DNA of 64,000 bases, taken from Halopseudomonas litoralis. Its GTDB lineage: Bacteria > Pseudomonadota > Gammaproteobacteria > Pseudomonadales > Pseudomonadaceae. The position numbers and the translations under genes were made by a program. Positions 54,115 to 64,000 of the stretch are shown piece after piece. Location of the stretch: positions 3,472,001 to 3,536,000 of the forward strand of contig NZ_LT629748.1 in the NCBI RefSeq assembly GCF_900105005.1, in the 5' to 3' direction. A model generated the notes under the pieces. It did not search any database and had not been told where the DNA came from. It worked only from the letters and a program-made list of their open reading frames with translations. The stretch's first letter is position 1, and each line of letters starts with the position of its first letter.

Positions 54115-55563
54115 TCAGCGCCGCCAGAACATCGGGGTCAGCAATACCAGCAGGGTGAAGACTTCCAGTCGGCCCAACAGCATGGCGAAGCTGAGCATCC
54201 ATTTGACCGTCGCCGTCATATCACCATAGTGCGCGGCGACATCTCCCAACCCCGGCCCCAGGTTGTTCATGCATGCCGTCAATGCCGAGAAAGCGGTAAC
54301 GAAGTCCAGACCAGTGCTGAGCAGCAATAGAAACAGTACCGCAAATGTGAACACATATACCGAGCAGAAACCCCACACTGCTTCCACCACCCGATCACCC
54401 ACCGCCGTACTGCCAAGCTTGACCGGGAACACGCCGTTGGTATGCAGCAGCCGCTTGATCTCGCGCACACCTTGCTTGAACACCAATACCACCCGAATGA
54501 CCTTCATGCCGCCCCCGGTGGAGCCGGCGCAGGCGCCGACGAAACTGGCGTACAACAGCATGAACGGCAGCACCGATGGCCAGGAGGCAAAGTCGGTCAC
54601 CCCGAAACCCGTGGTGGTGGCGATGGAAACTGTCTGGAAAGCAGCAAAGCGGATTGACGAGGCAACGTCGTAATACTGGGAATAGATCAGTATCATGCTG
54701 CAGATAATGAACAGACCGACGAGAATCAGCAGATAGCTGCGGCACTCGGAGTCCTGCCAATAGCTCTTGATGGAACGGAATCGCCAGGCAGCAAAGTGCA
54801 GAGCGAAGTTGATTCCCGAGATGACCATGAACAGCATGCATATGAGTTCGATGAGCGGACTATCGAAATAGCCGATACTGGCGTCGTGGGTCGAGAAGCC
54901 GCCAATTGCAACGGTAGAAAAACTATGCCCAATGGCGTCGAACAGCGACATCCCGGCCAGCCAGTAGGCACCGGCGCAGGCCAGAGTCAGACCGGTATAG
55001 ATGAACCACAACACCTTGGCGGTTTCGGCAATACGCGGGGTCAGTTTGTTGTCTTTCAGGGGGCCGGGCATTTCCGCCCGGTACAGCTGCATGCCGCCGA
55101 CACCCAGCAGCGGCAGGATGGCCACCGCCAGCACGATGATGCCCATGCCGCCGAACCACTGCAGCTGCTGGCGATAGAAAAGCAGTGAGCGTGGCAGGGT
55201 ATCCAGCCCGGTAATCACCGTGGCCCCGGTAGTGGTGAGGCCGGAGAAGGACTCGAACACCGCATCGGCTACCGTCAGGTCGGGCATGTCCAGCAGATAC
55301 AGGGGTACCGCGCCAAACAGTCCCAGTACGAGCCAGAACAATACCGTGATCAGATAACCATCGCGGGTGCGCAGCTCGTTGCGTCGTTTGCGCACCGGTA
55401 ACCACACCAGCAGGCCGACGAACAGGGTAATGGCAAAACCCACCAGGAAGGCTTCTCTGGCCTGCTCGCCGTAGTGCAGACCGACCGCCGCTGCCGGCAG
55501 CATGCTGAGGGAGAACAGCATCAGCAGAATGCCGAGAATGCGCTGAATCTGAGAATACTGCAT
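54115..55563 (-). CDS. trkH: Potassium uptake channel subunit TrkH
   Basis: The 482-residue membrane protein has four M1-P-M2 selectivity repeats of the Trk/Ktr family: ESFSGLTTTGATVITGLD, FSTVAIGGFSTHDASIGYF, VSIATTTGFGVTDFASWP and LTACMNNLGPG. Potassium enters through the conserved glycines. It is the last gene of the fmt-rsmB-trkA-trkH row, 28 bases after trkA. Confidence 0.97.
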   Translation of the reverse strand: MQYSQIQRILGILLMLFSLSMLPAAAVGLHYGEQAREAFLVGFAITLFVGLLVWLPVRKRRNELRTRDGYLITVLFWLVLGLFGAVPLYLLDMPDLTVADAVFESFSGLTTTGATVITGLDTLPRSLLFYRQQLQWFGGMGIIVLAVAILPLLGVGGMQLYRAEMPGPLKDNKLTPRIAETAKVLWFIYTGLTLACAGAYWLAGMSLFDAIGHSFSTVAIGGFSTHDASIGYFDSPLIELICMLFMVISGINFALHFAAWRFRSIKSYWQDSECRSYLLILVGLFIICSMILIYSQYYDVASSIRFAAFQTVSIATTTGFGVTDFASWPSVLPFMLLYASFVGACAGSTGGGMKVIRVVLVFKQGVREIKRLLHTNGVFPVKLGSTAVGDRVVEAVWGFCSVYVFTFAVLFLLLLSTGLDFVTAFSALTACMNNLGPGLGDVAAHYGDMTATVKWMLSFAMLLGRLEVFTLLVLLTPMFWRR

Positions 55564-55591
55564 GCGCTGTGCTACCTGTCCGGATAGAAAG

Positions 55592-56965
55592 TCAGAGGAA
55601 AGTCAGACCGACCTGGAACAACCGCTCGACATCACGAATGTGTTTTTTGTCGATCACAAAAAGGATGACGTGATCATCGGATTCGATAGCCGTGTCGTCA
55701 TGGGCGATCAGGACTTCTTCCTTGCGCACCACCGCACCAATAGTGGTCCCCGGTGGCAGCTTGATCTCGCTGATAGCCTTGCCTACCACTTTGGACGAGC
55801 GGGCATCACCATGGGCGATCACTTCAATAGCCTCGGCGGCGCCCCGACGCAGGGAATACACATTGACGATATCGCCGCGGCGCACATGGGCGAGCAAGGT
55901 GCCTATGGTGGCCTGGGACGGCGAAATGGCGATGTCGACCTGACCACCCTGAACCAGATCCACATACGCCGGGTTGTTAATCAGCGCCATTACCCGACGA
56001 GCACCCAGCCGCTTGGCCAGCATGGACGACATGATATTGGCTTCATCATCATTGGTGACCGCAATGAAGATATCCACTTCCTCGATATTCTCATCAATCA
56101 ACAGCTCGCGGTCCGAAGCGCTTCCATAGAGTACGATGGCCTGCTCCAGGTTTTGCGATAGGTAGTCGGCGCGGGCGCGATTGTTCTCGATGATCTTCAC
56201 TCGATAGCTGCTCTCGGTGGCTTCAGCCAGACGCTCACCGATATTGCCGCCTCCGGCAATCATGATGGTCTTGTTGCGTTTTTCCACTCGCCGCAACTCG
56301 CTCATCACCGCACGGATATCCTGCGAGGCAGCGATGAAGAACACCTCATCATCGGCTTCGATGACGGTATCGCCCTGGGGAGTGATTGGCCGGTCGCGGC
56401 GAAAAATCGCTGCCACACGGGTTTCCACACCGGGCATGTGCTGGCGCAGATAACGAAGTTCCTGGCCAACCAGAGGACCGCCGTAGTATGCGCGGACAGC
56501 TACCAGCTGTACTTTACCTTCGGCAAAGTCGAGTACCTGCAGCGCGCCGGGATGTTGGATGAGACGCTTGATGTAGTTGGTGACGGCCTGCTCGGGGCTG
56601 ATCAGCACGTCAATCGGGATAGCTTCATTCTGAAACAGCTGACCACGAACCAGATAGGCCGACTCGCGGATACGGGCGATCTTGGTGGGGGTGCGAAACA
56701 GGGTATAGGCGACCTGACAGGCGATCATGTTGGTCTCGTCACTGCTGCTCACCGCGATCAGCATATCTGCGTCGTCAGCTCCGGCCTGGCGCATGATCGT
56801 CGGCAGCGAGCCGCGCCCCTGCACCGTGCGAATATCCAAGCGATCGCTCAACGCCCGCAGGCGCCCGGCATCGGTGTCCACAACAGTGATGTCGTTGGCT
56901 TCACTGGCCAGTTCGGCAGCCAGACTACCGCCGACCTGACCTGCGCCGAGAATGATGATCTTCAT
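55592..56965 (-). CDS. trkA: Trk system potassium uptake protein TrkA
   Basis: The 457-residue cytoplasmic regulator has two RCK units, each with a Rossmann fold: [21 protein letters not shown] at the N terminus and [17 protein letters not shown] in the second half. Each is followed by a TrkA_C domain. NAD(H) binding controls TrkH. Its start overlaps rsmB by four bases. Confidence 0.98.
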   Translation of the reverse strand: MKIIILGAGQVGGSLAAELASEANDITVVDTDAGRLRALSDRLDIRTVQGRGSLPTIMRQAGADDADMLIAVSSSDETNMIACQVAYTLFRTPTKIARIRESAYLVRGQLFQNEAIPIDVLISPEQAVTNYIKRLIQHPGALQVLDFAEGKVQLVAVRAYYGGPLVGQELRYLRQHMPGVETRVAAIFRRDRPITPQGDTVIEADDEVFFIAASQDIRAVMSELRRVEKRNKTIMIAGGGNIGERLAEATESSYRVKIIENNRARADYLSQNLEQAIVLYGSASDRELLIDENIEEVDIFIAVTNDDEANIMSSMLAKRLGARRVMALINNPAYVDLVQGGQVDIAISPSQATIGTLLAHVRRGDIVNVYSLRRGAAEAIEVIAHGDARSSKVVGKAISEIKLPPGTTIGAVVRKEEVLIAHDDTAIESDDHVILFVIDKKHIRDVERLFQVGLTFL

Positions 56966-58311
56966 GCGTCTTCCTTGTTGCCCACGTCAGTGTAGCTGTT
57001 CACCGGTGGGTTGCTGGCGACCTTCAGCAGTTTGGCCAGATAGAAGCCGTCGTGACCGTCAGGCTGGGGCAACAATTGGCGTCCGCAGGGCTGCTCCAGG
57101 CCGAAATCATTATTGATGGGCAGCTGCCGGGCGCCGGATTGGCGCGCCAGAAAGGCCTCGATCAACTGGGTATTCTCCTGTGGCAGCACCGAACAGGTGG
57201 CATATACCAGAATGCCGCCGACCGCCAGGGTGCGCCAGATCTGGTCGAGCAGTTCAGCTTGGAGTACCACCAGTGCGGCGATATCGTCCGGTTGGCGAGT
57301 CAGCTTGATATCAGGATGACGACGAATTACCCCGGTGGCAGAACAGGGCGCATCCAGCAGGATGCGGTCGAATGGTTGGCCATCCCACCAGACATCCAGA
57401 TCCCGCCCATCGGCGGCCTTGAGTGTCGCCTGCAGGCCCAGGCGCTGCAGGTTCTCCTGCACACGCACCAGCCGGGTCGGCTCCAGATCCAGCGCCACAA
57501 CTTCCTGCAGGTCGCTTTGCTGTTCGAGAATATGGCAGGTCTTGCCTCCCGGAGCGCAGCAGGCATCCAGCACCCGCTGGCCGGCTTGCAGTTCCAGCAG
57601 CGGTGCTGCGAGCTGAGCGGCTTCGTCCTGCACACTCACGGCACCAGTGGCGAAACCGGGCAGCTGCTGCACGTCGCAGGGCTGGGCCAGGGTCACGCCG
57701 TCGACGCTGAACGGACAGGCAGTTGCAGTGATACCGGCAGCGTGCAGTTGCTCGAGATAGACATCGCGACTGTGCTGGCGGCGATTGACCCGCAGGGTCA
57801 TCGGCGGATGCAGATTATTGGCGGCGCATAGCGCCTCCCAGTGCTCGGGCCACATCTGTTTGAAGGTCTTCTGCAACCAGCGCGGATGCGAGACGCGGAT
57901 CACCGGGTCATGTTCCAGCTCGGCCAGCAGTTCGGTGCCTTCGCGCTGCACACGCCGCAGTACGGCATTGAGCATGCCCTTGGCCCAGGTTTTCTTCATG
58001 GTGACGGCCAACTGTACCGTCTCGCCAATCGCCGCATGGGCCGGTACCCGGGTATACAGCAGCTGATACATGCCGATCAGCAGTAACGCATGCAGATCAC
58101 GATCAGCGGCTTTCAACGGCTTTTGCATCAGGTGCCCGGCAAGCCCATCCAACCGTTGAAACCAGCGCGCGGTGCCCAGCGCCAATTCGCGGGTGAGCGC
58201 ATGGTCGCGGGGCGCTACCTGTTTCAACTGTGCTGGCAGACTGCTGCCCAACGACGCCTTGCCGGCCATCACGGTGGCCAATGCATTGGCTGCGGCCAGA
58301 CGCGGACTCAT
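56962..58311 (-). CDS. rsmB: 16S rRNA (cytosine967-C5)-methyltransferase
   Basis: The 449-residue enzyme has an N-terminal NusB-like RNA-binding domain and a C-terminal SAM domain with [35 protein letters not shown] (catalytic-cysteine motif) and [16 protein letters not shown] (second catalytic cysteine). Its start overlaps the fmt stop (ATGA). Confidence 0.97.
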   Translation of the reverse strand: MSPRLAAANALATVMAGKASLGSSLPAQLKQVAPRDHALTRELALGTARWFQRLDGLAGHLMQKPLKAADRDLHALLLIGMYQLLYTRVPAHAAIGETVQLAVTMKKTWAKGMLNAVLRRVQREGTELLAELEHDPVIRVSHPRWLQKTFKQMWPEHWEALCAANNLHPPMTLRVNRRQHSRDVYLEQLHAAGITATACPFSVDGVTLAQPCDVQQLPGFATGAVSVQDEAAQLAAPLLELQAGQRVLDACCAPGGKTCHILEQQSDLQEVVALDLEPTRLVRVQENLQRLGLQATLKAADGRDLDVWWDGQPFDRILLDAPCSATGVIRRHPDIKLTRQPDDIAALVVLQAELLDQIWRTLAVGGILVYATCSVLPQENTQLIEAFLARQSGARQLPINNDFGLEQPCGRQLLPQPDGHDGFYLAKLLKVASNPPVNSYTDVGNKEDA

Positions 58312-59261
58312 TGGCCGTTAGCCAGTGATTGACCGACGGCGAACTGGTCGCGCCGGGCGTTATACAGGTCAGCAAAAGCCAGTGGTTTGCCGCCAGGCAG
58401 TTGCAGGCGGGTCAGGCGCAATGCTCCTTCGCCACACGCCACCAACAGACCCGATTTGCTGCAATCGAGAATTTCCCCCGGCTGGCCCTGGCCGGCTTCC
58501 GGCTGTGCTGCCCAGACTTTCAACGGCTGATCCTGCCATCGCGCGTGAGCCAGTGGCCAAGGATTGAAGGCGCGGATCATGCAATCCAGTTCCGCGGCGG
58601 GGCGGGTCCAGTCGATGCGCGCATCGGCCTTGCCCAGCTTGTGCGCGTAGGTGGCCAGACTGTCATCCTGGCTGTTATCTGCCAGCGTGCCAGCGGCGAG
58701 CCCGTCGATAGCCTGCAACACGGCCTGGGGTCCGAGTTCTGCAAGTCGGTCGTGCAGGCTACCGCCGGTATCTTCGGCACTGATCGGTGTGCTGCTCTTA
58801 AGCAGCATGGGCCCGGTATCCAGCCCTGCTTCCATGCGCATCACGGTGACGCCGGATTCGCTGTCGCCGGCTTCAATGGCACGCTGAATCGGCGCCGCCC
58901 CGCGCCAGCGCGGCAACAGCGAGGCATGGCTGTTGATACAGCCCAGACGCGGGATATCCAGCACCGCCTGCGGCAGGATCAAGCCGTAGGCCACTACCAC
59001 CAGCAGGTCCGGTTGCAGGGCTGCCAGTTCGGCCTGCGCCTCGGCATCACGTAGCGTCACTGGTTGATGGACCGGCAATTGGTGTTGCAGCGCCAGCTGC
59101 TTGACGGCGCTCATGGTCAGCTTGTGGCCGCGCCCGGCAGGCCGGTCCGGCTGGCTGTAGACGGCGACGATATTCAGCCCGGCCTCCAGCAGTGCCTGCA
59201 GATGGGCTGCGGCAAATTCCGGTGTGCCGGCGAAAACGATGCGTAGATCAGAGCTGCTCAT
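58308..59261 (-). CDS. fmt: Methionyl-tRNA formyltransferase
   Basis: Fmt formylates initiator Met-tRNA. The start ATG 59261 gives 317 residues with [20 protein letters not shown], the catalytic signature [20 protein letters not shown] and [17 protein letters not shown]. The longer frame reaches into the spacer to def, which holds a terminator. The gene continues into rsmB with overlap. Confidence 0.98.
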   Translation of the reverse strand: MSSSDLRIVFAGTPEFAAAHLQALLEAGLNIVAVYSQPDRPAGRGHKLTMSAVKQLALQHQLPVHQPVTLRDAEAQAELAALQPDLLVVVAYGLILPQAVLDIPRLGCINSHASLLPRWRGAAPIQRAIEAGDSESGVTVMRMEAGLDTGPMLLKSSTPISAEDTGGSLHDRLAELGPQAVLQAIDGLAAGTLADNSQDDSLATYAHKLGKADARIDWTRPAAELDCMIRAFNPWPLAHARWQDQPLKVWAAQPEAGQGQPGEILDCSKSGLLVACGEGALRLTRLQLPGGKPLAFADLYNARRDQFAVGQSLANGQ

Positions 59262-59340
59262 GCAATGGCGCCTTGTTGGATAAGCAAGCGAGTGCACTGA
59301 TCGGCACAGCTTGGTGAATGGTTGTATTCCGGGTAAAGAA

Positions 59341-59362
59341 AAGGCTTGCCGGAGCAAGCCTT
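59341..59362 (-). terminator. Terminator between def and fmt
   Basis: AAGGCTTGC-CGGA-GCAAGCCTT, followed on the minus strand by TTCTTT. It lies 11 bases beyond the def stop, so def and fmt may be only partly co-transcribed here, although they commonly share a transcript. Confidence 0.75.
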
Positions 59363-59372
59363 GGGCTCTTTA

Positions 59373-59885
59373 TCACGCGTTGCCCTGCGCTTTGTGGATT
59401 TTTTCCAGCTTCTTGCGAATGCGGTCACGCTTGAGGTTGGACAGATAATCCACAAACAGTTTACCGTTCAGGTGATCGCATTCGTGCTGGATGCACACTG
59501 CCAGCAGACCTTCACAGACGATATCGAAGGCTTCGCCATCGCGCCCCAGCGCTTTGACGCGGACTCGCTCGGGACGGGTTACCGTCTCGTAGAAACCGGG
59601 CACTGAGAGACAGCCTTCCTGCATCTCTTCGAGCTCCTCGGTCAGCGGCAGCAGCTCCGGGTTGATGAAGACCATTGGTTCACTGTGGTCTTCGGAAAGG
59701 TCGATGACGATGACGCGCTCGTGAACGTTCACCTGGGTAGCCGCAAGGCCAATGCCCGGCGCGTCGTACATGGTTTCAAACATGTCGTCGACCAGTTGTC
59801 GGATGCGTTCATCGACAACCTCGACCGGCTTGGCAATGGTGCGCAGCCGGGAATCGGGAAATTCGAGAATATTTAATATAGCCAT
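59373..59885 (-). CDS. def: Peptide deformylase
   Basis: The 170-residue metalloenzyme removes the formyl group from new proteins. All three motifs are intact: [16 protein letters not shown] with the metal Cys, and QHECDHLNG with the two His and catalytic Glu. ATG 59885 ([11 protein letters not shown]) is chosen because it matches the family start; an in-frame ATG at 59921 is less likely. Confidence 0.98.
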   Translation of the reverse strand: MAILNILEFPDSRLRTIAKPVEVVDERIRQLVDDMFETMYDAPGIGLAATQVNVHERVIVIDLSEDHSEPMVFINPELLPLTEELEEMQEGCLSVPGFYETVTRPERVRVKALGRDGEAFDIVCEGLLAVCIQHECDHLNGKLFVDYLSNLKRDRIRKKLEKIHKAQGNA

Positions 59886-60026
59886 GTCGGTTTGTGATGT
59901 ACGTTTGTAGAACTGATTCATAAGGTGCTGCTAATATGGCAGGCAGCTTGGAAGTATAGCTGGTCCACGTGCCGGAGAAGGCATGGGACTTTGGGTGCTG
60001 GCCTCTATAATAAAGGGATTCATGTC

Positions 60027-61052
60027 ATGAGGAAAACATTACTCGGCCTGTTGCTGCTCTCGGTGAGCATTCTGGTGCAGGCTCAGGAGTCGGTGTTCAG
60101 GGAAAACCACCCGGAGCGGTACCAGGTAGTCAGGGGTGACACCCTGTGGGACATTGCCGGTCGATTTCTCAGTCTGCCCTGGAAGTGGCCGGAAATCTGG
60201 CATGCCAATCCGCAGATCAACAACCCCCATCTCATCTACCCCGGCGATATCATCTCACTGGTGTACATCGACGGCCAGCCGCGTCTGACAGTCAACCGTG
60301 GCCAGGGTGGCACCATCAAGCTGTCACCCACTGTACGTTCTTCGCCTGTGGCCGAAGCCATCCCGACCATTCCGCTGGAGGCCATCAATGCCTTCCTGAA
60401 TGCCGGCCGTATCATGGACGATGCCGATCAACTGGAAGCAGCACCCTATATCATCGGTGGCGAAGCTGAAAGTGTCGTGGCCGGTGCCGGCAACCGCGTC
60501 TACGCCCGGGGTGATGTCGTCGAGGGCATGCCAGCCTTCGGTCTCTATCGCCGCGGCAAGGCCTACACCGATCCGCAGAGCGGCGAATTCCTCGGTATCC
60601 ACGCTCAGGAAATCGGCAATGTCGACGTGCTGGCGACAGAACGTGACATCACCACACTGATGGTCACCCGTAGCCGCCAGGAAGTACGCATCGGTGACCG
60701 GCTGCTGGAAACCGAAGAGCGCGCAGTCGCCTCGACCTTCTTCCCCAGCGATCCGGAAGGTGAAGTCGATGGTCTGATTCTCGACGTGCCCAATGGTGTC
60801 ACCCAGATCGGTCAGTATGACGTGGTGATCCTGAACAAGGGCGCCCGGGACAATCTCCAGGAAGGCAACGTGCTGGCGATCTACAAGACCGGCGAAACGG
60901 TGCGCGACCGCGTGCAGAACGAGCGGGTGCAATTGCCCGACGAACGCGCCGGTCTGCTGATGGTATTCCGCGTCTATGACCGCATGAGCTACGGCATCGT
61001 GCTGAACGCCCAGCGTCAGCTGGCGATCATGGACAAGGTCCGCAACCCCTGA
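60027..61052 (+). CDS. LysM domain-containing exported protein
   Basis: The 341-residue protein begins at ATG 60027 with a signal peptide (MRKTLLGLLLLSVSILVQAQ). A LysM domain at 32-80 (YQVVRGDTLWDIAGRFL ... LIYPGDIISLVY) should bind peptidoglycan. The remaining ~250 residues lack a recognised catalytic domain. It is divergent from def and precedes dprA, the same place it has in other pseudomonads. Confidence 0.88.
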   Translation: MRKTLLGLLLLSVSILVQAQESVFRENHPERYQVVRGDTLWDIAGRFLSLPWKWPEIWHANPQINNPHLIYPGDIISLVYIDGQPRLTVNRGQGGTIKLSPTVRSSPVAEAIPTIPLEAINAFLNAGRIMDDADQLEAAPYIIGGEAESVVAGAGNRVYARGDVVEGMPAFGLYRRGKAYTDPQSGEFLGIHAQEIGNVDVLATERDITTLMVTRSRQEVRIGDRLLETEERAVASTFFPSDPEGEVDGLILDVPNGVTQIGQYDVVILNKGARDNLQEGNVLAIYKTGETVRDRVQNERVQLPDERAGLLMVFRVYDRMSYGIVLNAQRQLAIMDKVRNP

Positions 61053-61056
61053 TGAA

Positions 61057-61090
61057 CAACCGCGCCGCCCTGAATCGGGTGGCGCGGTTG
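61057..61090 (+). terminator. Long hairpin after the LysM gene
   Basis: CAACCGCGCCGCCC (61057-61070) pairs with GGGTGGCGCGGTTG (61077-61090), 14 bp with one G-T pair. The tail TGCTGTTCTC is poor in T, so readthrough into dprA is possible. Confidence 0.6.
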
Positions 61091-61132
61091 TGCTGTTCTC
61101 AGCCCTTCATTTTTTCTGCCGAAGGCTGATCT

Positions 61133-62251
61133 ATGCCCCTGCACCTGACCGACCGCCGGCAAGCCTGGCTGGCCCTGAGCATGCTCGATGGGCTGGGACC
61201 GGCTGCGCGGCGTCATCTGCTCGACCATATCATCGCCCCCACCGAGCTGTTTGCAGCCGACCTGTTAACGCTCGGAGGTCTGGGTTTCAACAAGCGTATT
61301 CAGGATGCCATTCTGCAATGCCAGCAGGGCGATAGTGTCGTCCTGGAACGTGTCGAGCAGTGTCTGGCATGGTCGCGGCAGCCCGACTGTTATTTGCTGA
61401 CGTTCGACGATCCAGGCTATCCGCCGCTGCTGCGTGAAATCACCGATCCGCCACTGGTGCTGTTTGTGAGGGGTAATCCGGCGCTGCTGACTGATCCTCA
61501 GATCGCCATGGTAGGCACCCGTAATCCGGGGCCCCAGGGCGCAGCCACGGCCCGCGCCTTTGCGCGCAGCTTTACCGATAACGGCCTGCTGGTGACCAGC
61601 GGTATGGCACTGGGTATTGATGGCGCCTGCCATCAGGGTGCGCTGGATGTTAGTGGCCAGACCATTGCGGTCTGGGGCACTGGCTTGGACAACTGCTATC
61701 CCCGGCGGCACCGCCAGCTGGCTGAACAGATTCTGGACGCAGGGGGCGCACTGGTATCCGAGCAGCCGCCACCCACCAGCCCTCACGCCGGGCTATTTCC
61801 GCTGCGCAACCGCATCATCAGTGGCCTGAGCCTGGGCACCCTGGTTATCGAGGCGAGTCTCAACAGCGGCTCGCTGATCACTGCCCGGCTGGCTATGGAG
61901 CAGAACCGTGAGGTGTTTGCCATGCCCGGTTCTATCCACAATCCACAGGCGCGTGGTTGTCATCGACTGCTGCGCGACGGCGCCACCCTGGTGGAAACCG
62001 TGCAGGATGTGTTCAATGTGTTGCAGGTGCCGCTGCATGCGGCTCTGGCGACGACGCAGCGGCCGGCAGAACCCCGGCAGGTCAAACATCCACTGTGGCG
62101 TTGGCTGGGGCATGACGCCGTCACCGCAGACTGGTTGGCAACCCAGAGCAACCTGCCGATCCATCAGGTGTTGCAGGGGTTGATGGAGCTTGAGCTGAGC
62201 GGGTACGTACAGCACACCCCTCACGGGTATTCGCGCCGGGCTGATTTCTGA
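61133..62251 (+). CDS. dprA: DNA processing protein DprA
   Basis: The 372-residue protein loads RecA on incoming single-stranded DNA during natural transformation. The Rossmann-like core has [42 protein letters not shown] and [33 protein letters not shown]-terminal winged-helix-like segment is present. All core motifs are intact. Confidence 0.96.
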   Translation: MPLHLTDRRQAWLALSMLDGLGPAARRHLLDHIIAPTELFAADLLTLGGLGFNKRIQDAILQCQQGDSVVLERVEQCLAWSRQPDCYLLTFDDPGYPPLLREITDPPLVLFVRGNPALLTDPQIAMVGTRNPGPQGAATARAFARSFTDNGLLVTSGMALGIDGACHQGALDVSGQTIAVWGTGLDNCYPRRHRQLAEQILDAGGALVSEQPPPTSPHAGLFPLRNRIISGLSLGTLVIEASLNSGSLITARLAMEQNREVFAMPGSIHNPQARGCHRLLRDGATLVETVQDVFNVLQVPLHAALATTQRPAEPRQVKHPLWRWLGHDAVTADWLATQSNLPIHQVLQGLMELELSGYVQHTPHGYSRRADF

Positions 62252-62348
62252 CCCTCAGAAACAATGGACCACAGGTTTTTCCGAGCTCCCCTTGAGCCTG
62301 ACCGCTGGCTCGGCTAATGTCGCCACTCGCAAATCGAAGAGGTGCACT

Positions 62349-62906
62349 ATGCTGGCGGGCTGGCGGGTGAGGCAGGTACAGAGAATTCTGCAGGCCGGGG
62401 GCGTCATCGCCTATCCGACCGAGGCGGTATGGGGCTTGGGGTGCAATCCCTGGAAACCCGAAGCGGTGGAACGACTGCTATTGCTCAAGCAGCGGCCGGT
62501 GGAAAAAGGCTTGATTCTGGTTGCCGGGAGCATGGACCAGTTCGAATTTCTGTTATGGGATCTGCCGCACAGCCAACTGGCCAAACTGCAGCTGTCCTGG
62601 CCGGGCCCCAATACCTGGCTGGCACCGCACCAGGGCCGTTTGCCGCCGTGGATCACCGGCGATCATGCTACCGTTGCCCTGCGCGTCAGTGATCATCCAC
62701 AGATCCGCCAGATGTGTGCCATCACTGGCCCCTTGGTGTCGACCTCATGCAACCCTGCCGGACGCCCGCCGGCCCGTTCGCGGCTGCGCGTAGAGCAGTA
62801 TTTTCACGGTTACCTGGACGATATCGTGCCGGGGGTTTTGGGACAGCAGCGCAACCCCAGTATCATCAGAGACCTGCAAACCGATACCGTCATCCGCCCG
62901 GCCTGA
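62349..62906 (+). CDS. tsaC: Threonylcarbamoyl-AMP synthase TsaC
   Basis: The 185-residue enzyme (Sua5/YrdC/RimN family) makes threonylcarbamoyl-AMP for tRNA t6A. It starts at ATG 62349, preceded by AGAGG, and has [49 protein letters not shown], and [12 protein letters not shown]. The longer frame from 62292 lacks a binding site. Confidence 0.95.
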   Translation: MLAGWRVRQVQRILQAGGVIAYPTEAVWGLGCNPWKPEAVERLLLLKQRPVEKGLILVAGSMDQFEFLLWDLPHSQLAKLQLSWPGPNTWLAPHQGRLPPWITGDHATVALRVSDHPQIRQMCAITGPLVSTSCNPAGRPPARSRLRVEQYFHGYLDDIVPGVLGQQRNPSIIRDLQTDTVIRPA

Positions 62907-63847
<941 letters not shown>

Positions 63848-63848
<1 letters not shown>

Positions 63849-64000
63849 TGGACCGTTATGCGGTGATCGGTAACCCGATCGCTCACAGCAAATCGCCGCT
63901 GATCCACAGTATGTTCGCCCGGCAGACCGGCGAAGACCTGCAGTACGAGGCGCTGCTGGCGCCACTGGACGATTTTTCCGGCACCCTGCGCAGCTTCCTC
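63848..64000 (+). CDS. aroE: Shikimate dehydrogenase (cut by the window end)
   Basis: The first 51 codons are visible: [20 protein letters not shown], then [18 protein letters not shown] and onward. The NPIAHSKSP shikimate-binding signature is diagnostic. AroE reduces 3-dehydroshikimate. The start overlaps the hemF stop (TGATG). Confidence 0.93.

Overview
The window is a near-origin chromosome segment of a gammaproteobacterium of the family Pseudomonadaceae. The gene order oadA, purEK, glmU, atp operon, parBA, rsmG, mnmG, mnmE, yidC, yidD, rnpA, rpmH, oriC, dnaA, dnaN, recF, gyrB, gmhB, glyS, glyQ, tag, lpxL-like, trkA, rsmB, fmt, def, LysM gene, dprA, tsaC, hemF, aroE follows, as I recall it, the arrangement around position 0 of Pseudomonas genomes. 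Several proteins (L34, GlyQ, Def, TsaC, DnaA) read like diverged Pseudomonas versions. A Halopseudomonas-type relative would fit, but the sequence alone does not prove the genus.

Region 1 (1-10.2 kb) is the variable part. After the end of a biotin-carrying pyruvate carboxylase/oxaloacetate decarboxylase subunit and a beta carbonic anhydrase come a receiver-TPR response regulator with a soluble histidine kinase, an acyl-CoA-ligase-like enzyme, two unrecognised orphan genes, and a complete IS5-family element. The IS carries an intact DDE transposase, 13-bp inverted repeats and a TTAG target duplication. It sits inside a type IV pilin gene that also carries a frameshift. Three copies of a palindrome-rich intergenic repeat, all ending in the same GTACCTGACCCCA-type box, punctuate this region.

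Region 2 (10.2-19 kb) holds purEK behind a terminator-like leader hairpin, small envelope and unknown proteins, TrmO, one parS site, a YcgR-like PilZ protein, cyclopropane fatty acid synthase and glmU. Region 3 (19-30.7 kb, minus strand) is the ATP synthase operon atpIBEFHAGDC with a clear sigma-70 promoter, preceded by mnmG-rsmG-parA-parB. Region 4 (30.7-42 kb) is the origin: a DnaA-box cluster and AT-rich DNA between mnmG and mnmE, the divergent mnmE/yidC/yidD/rnpA/rpmH block, the main oriC between rpmH and dnaA, then dnaA-dnaN-recF-gyrB, with two perfect parS sites embedded in the recF coding sequence.

Region 5 (42-64 kb) contains a metallophosphatase, lysophospholipid acyltransferase-gmhB-glyS-glyQ, the nucleosidase ppnN, tag, a TAXI-type TRAP transporter with a DUF1850 protein, an LpxL-like acyltransferase, a small PilZ protein, a fmt-rsmB-trkA-trkH potassium uptake/translation operon, def, a LysM protein, dprA, tsaC, hemF and the start of aroE. 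No rRNA, tRNA or CRISPR array was recognised. I did not find a convincing undescribed system. The strongest observations are the doubly damaged, IS-split pilin, the dispersed repeat family and the embedded parS sites.
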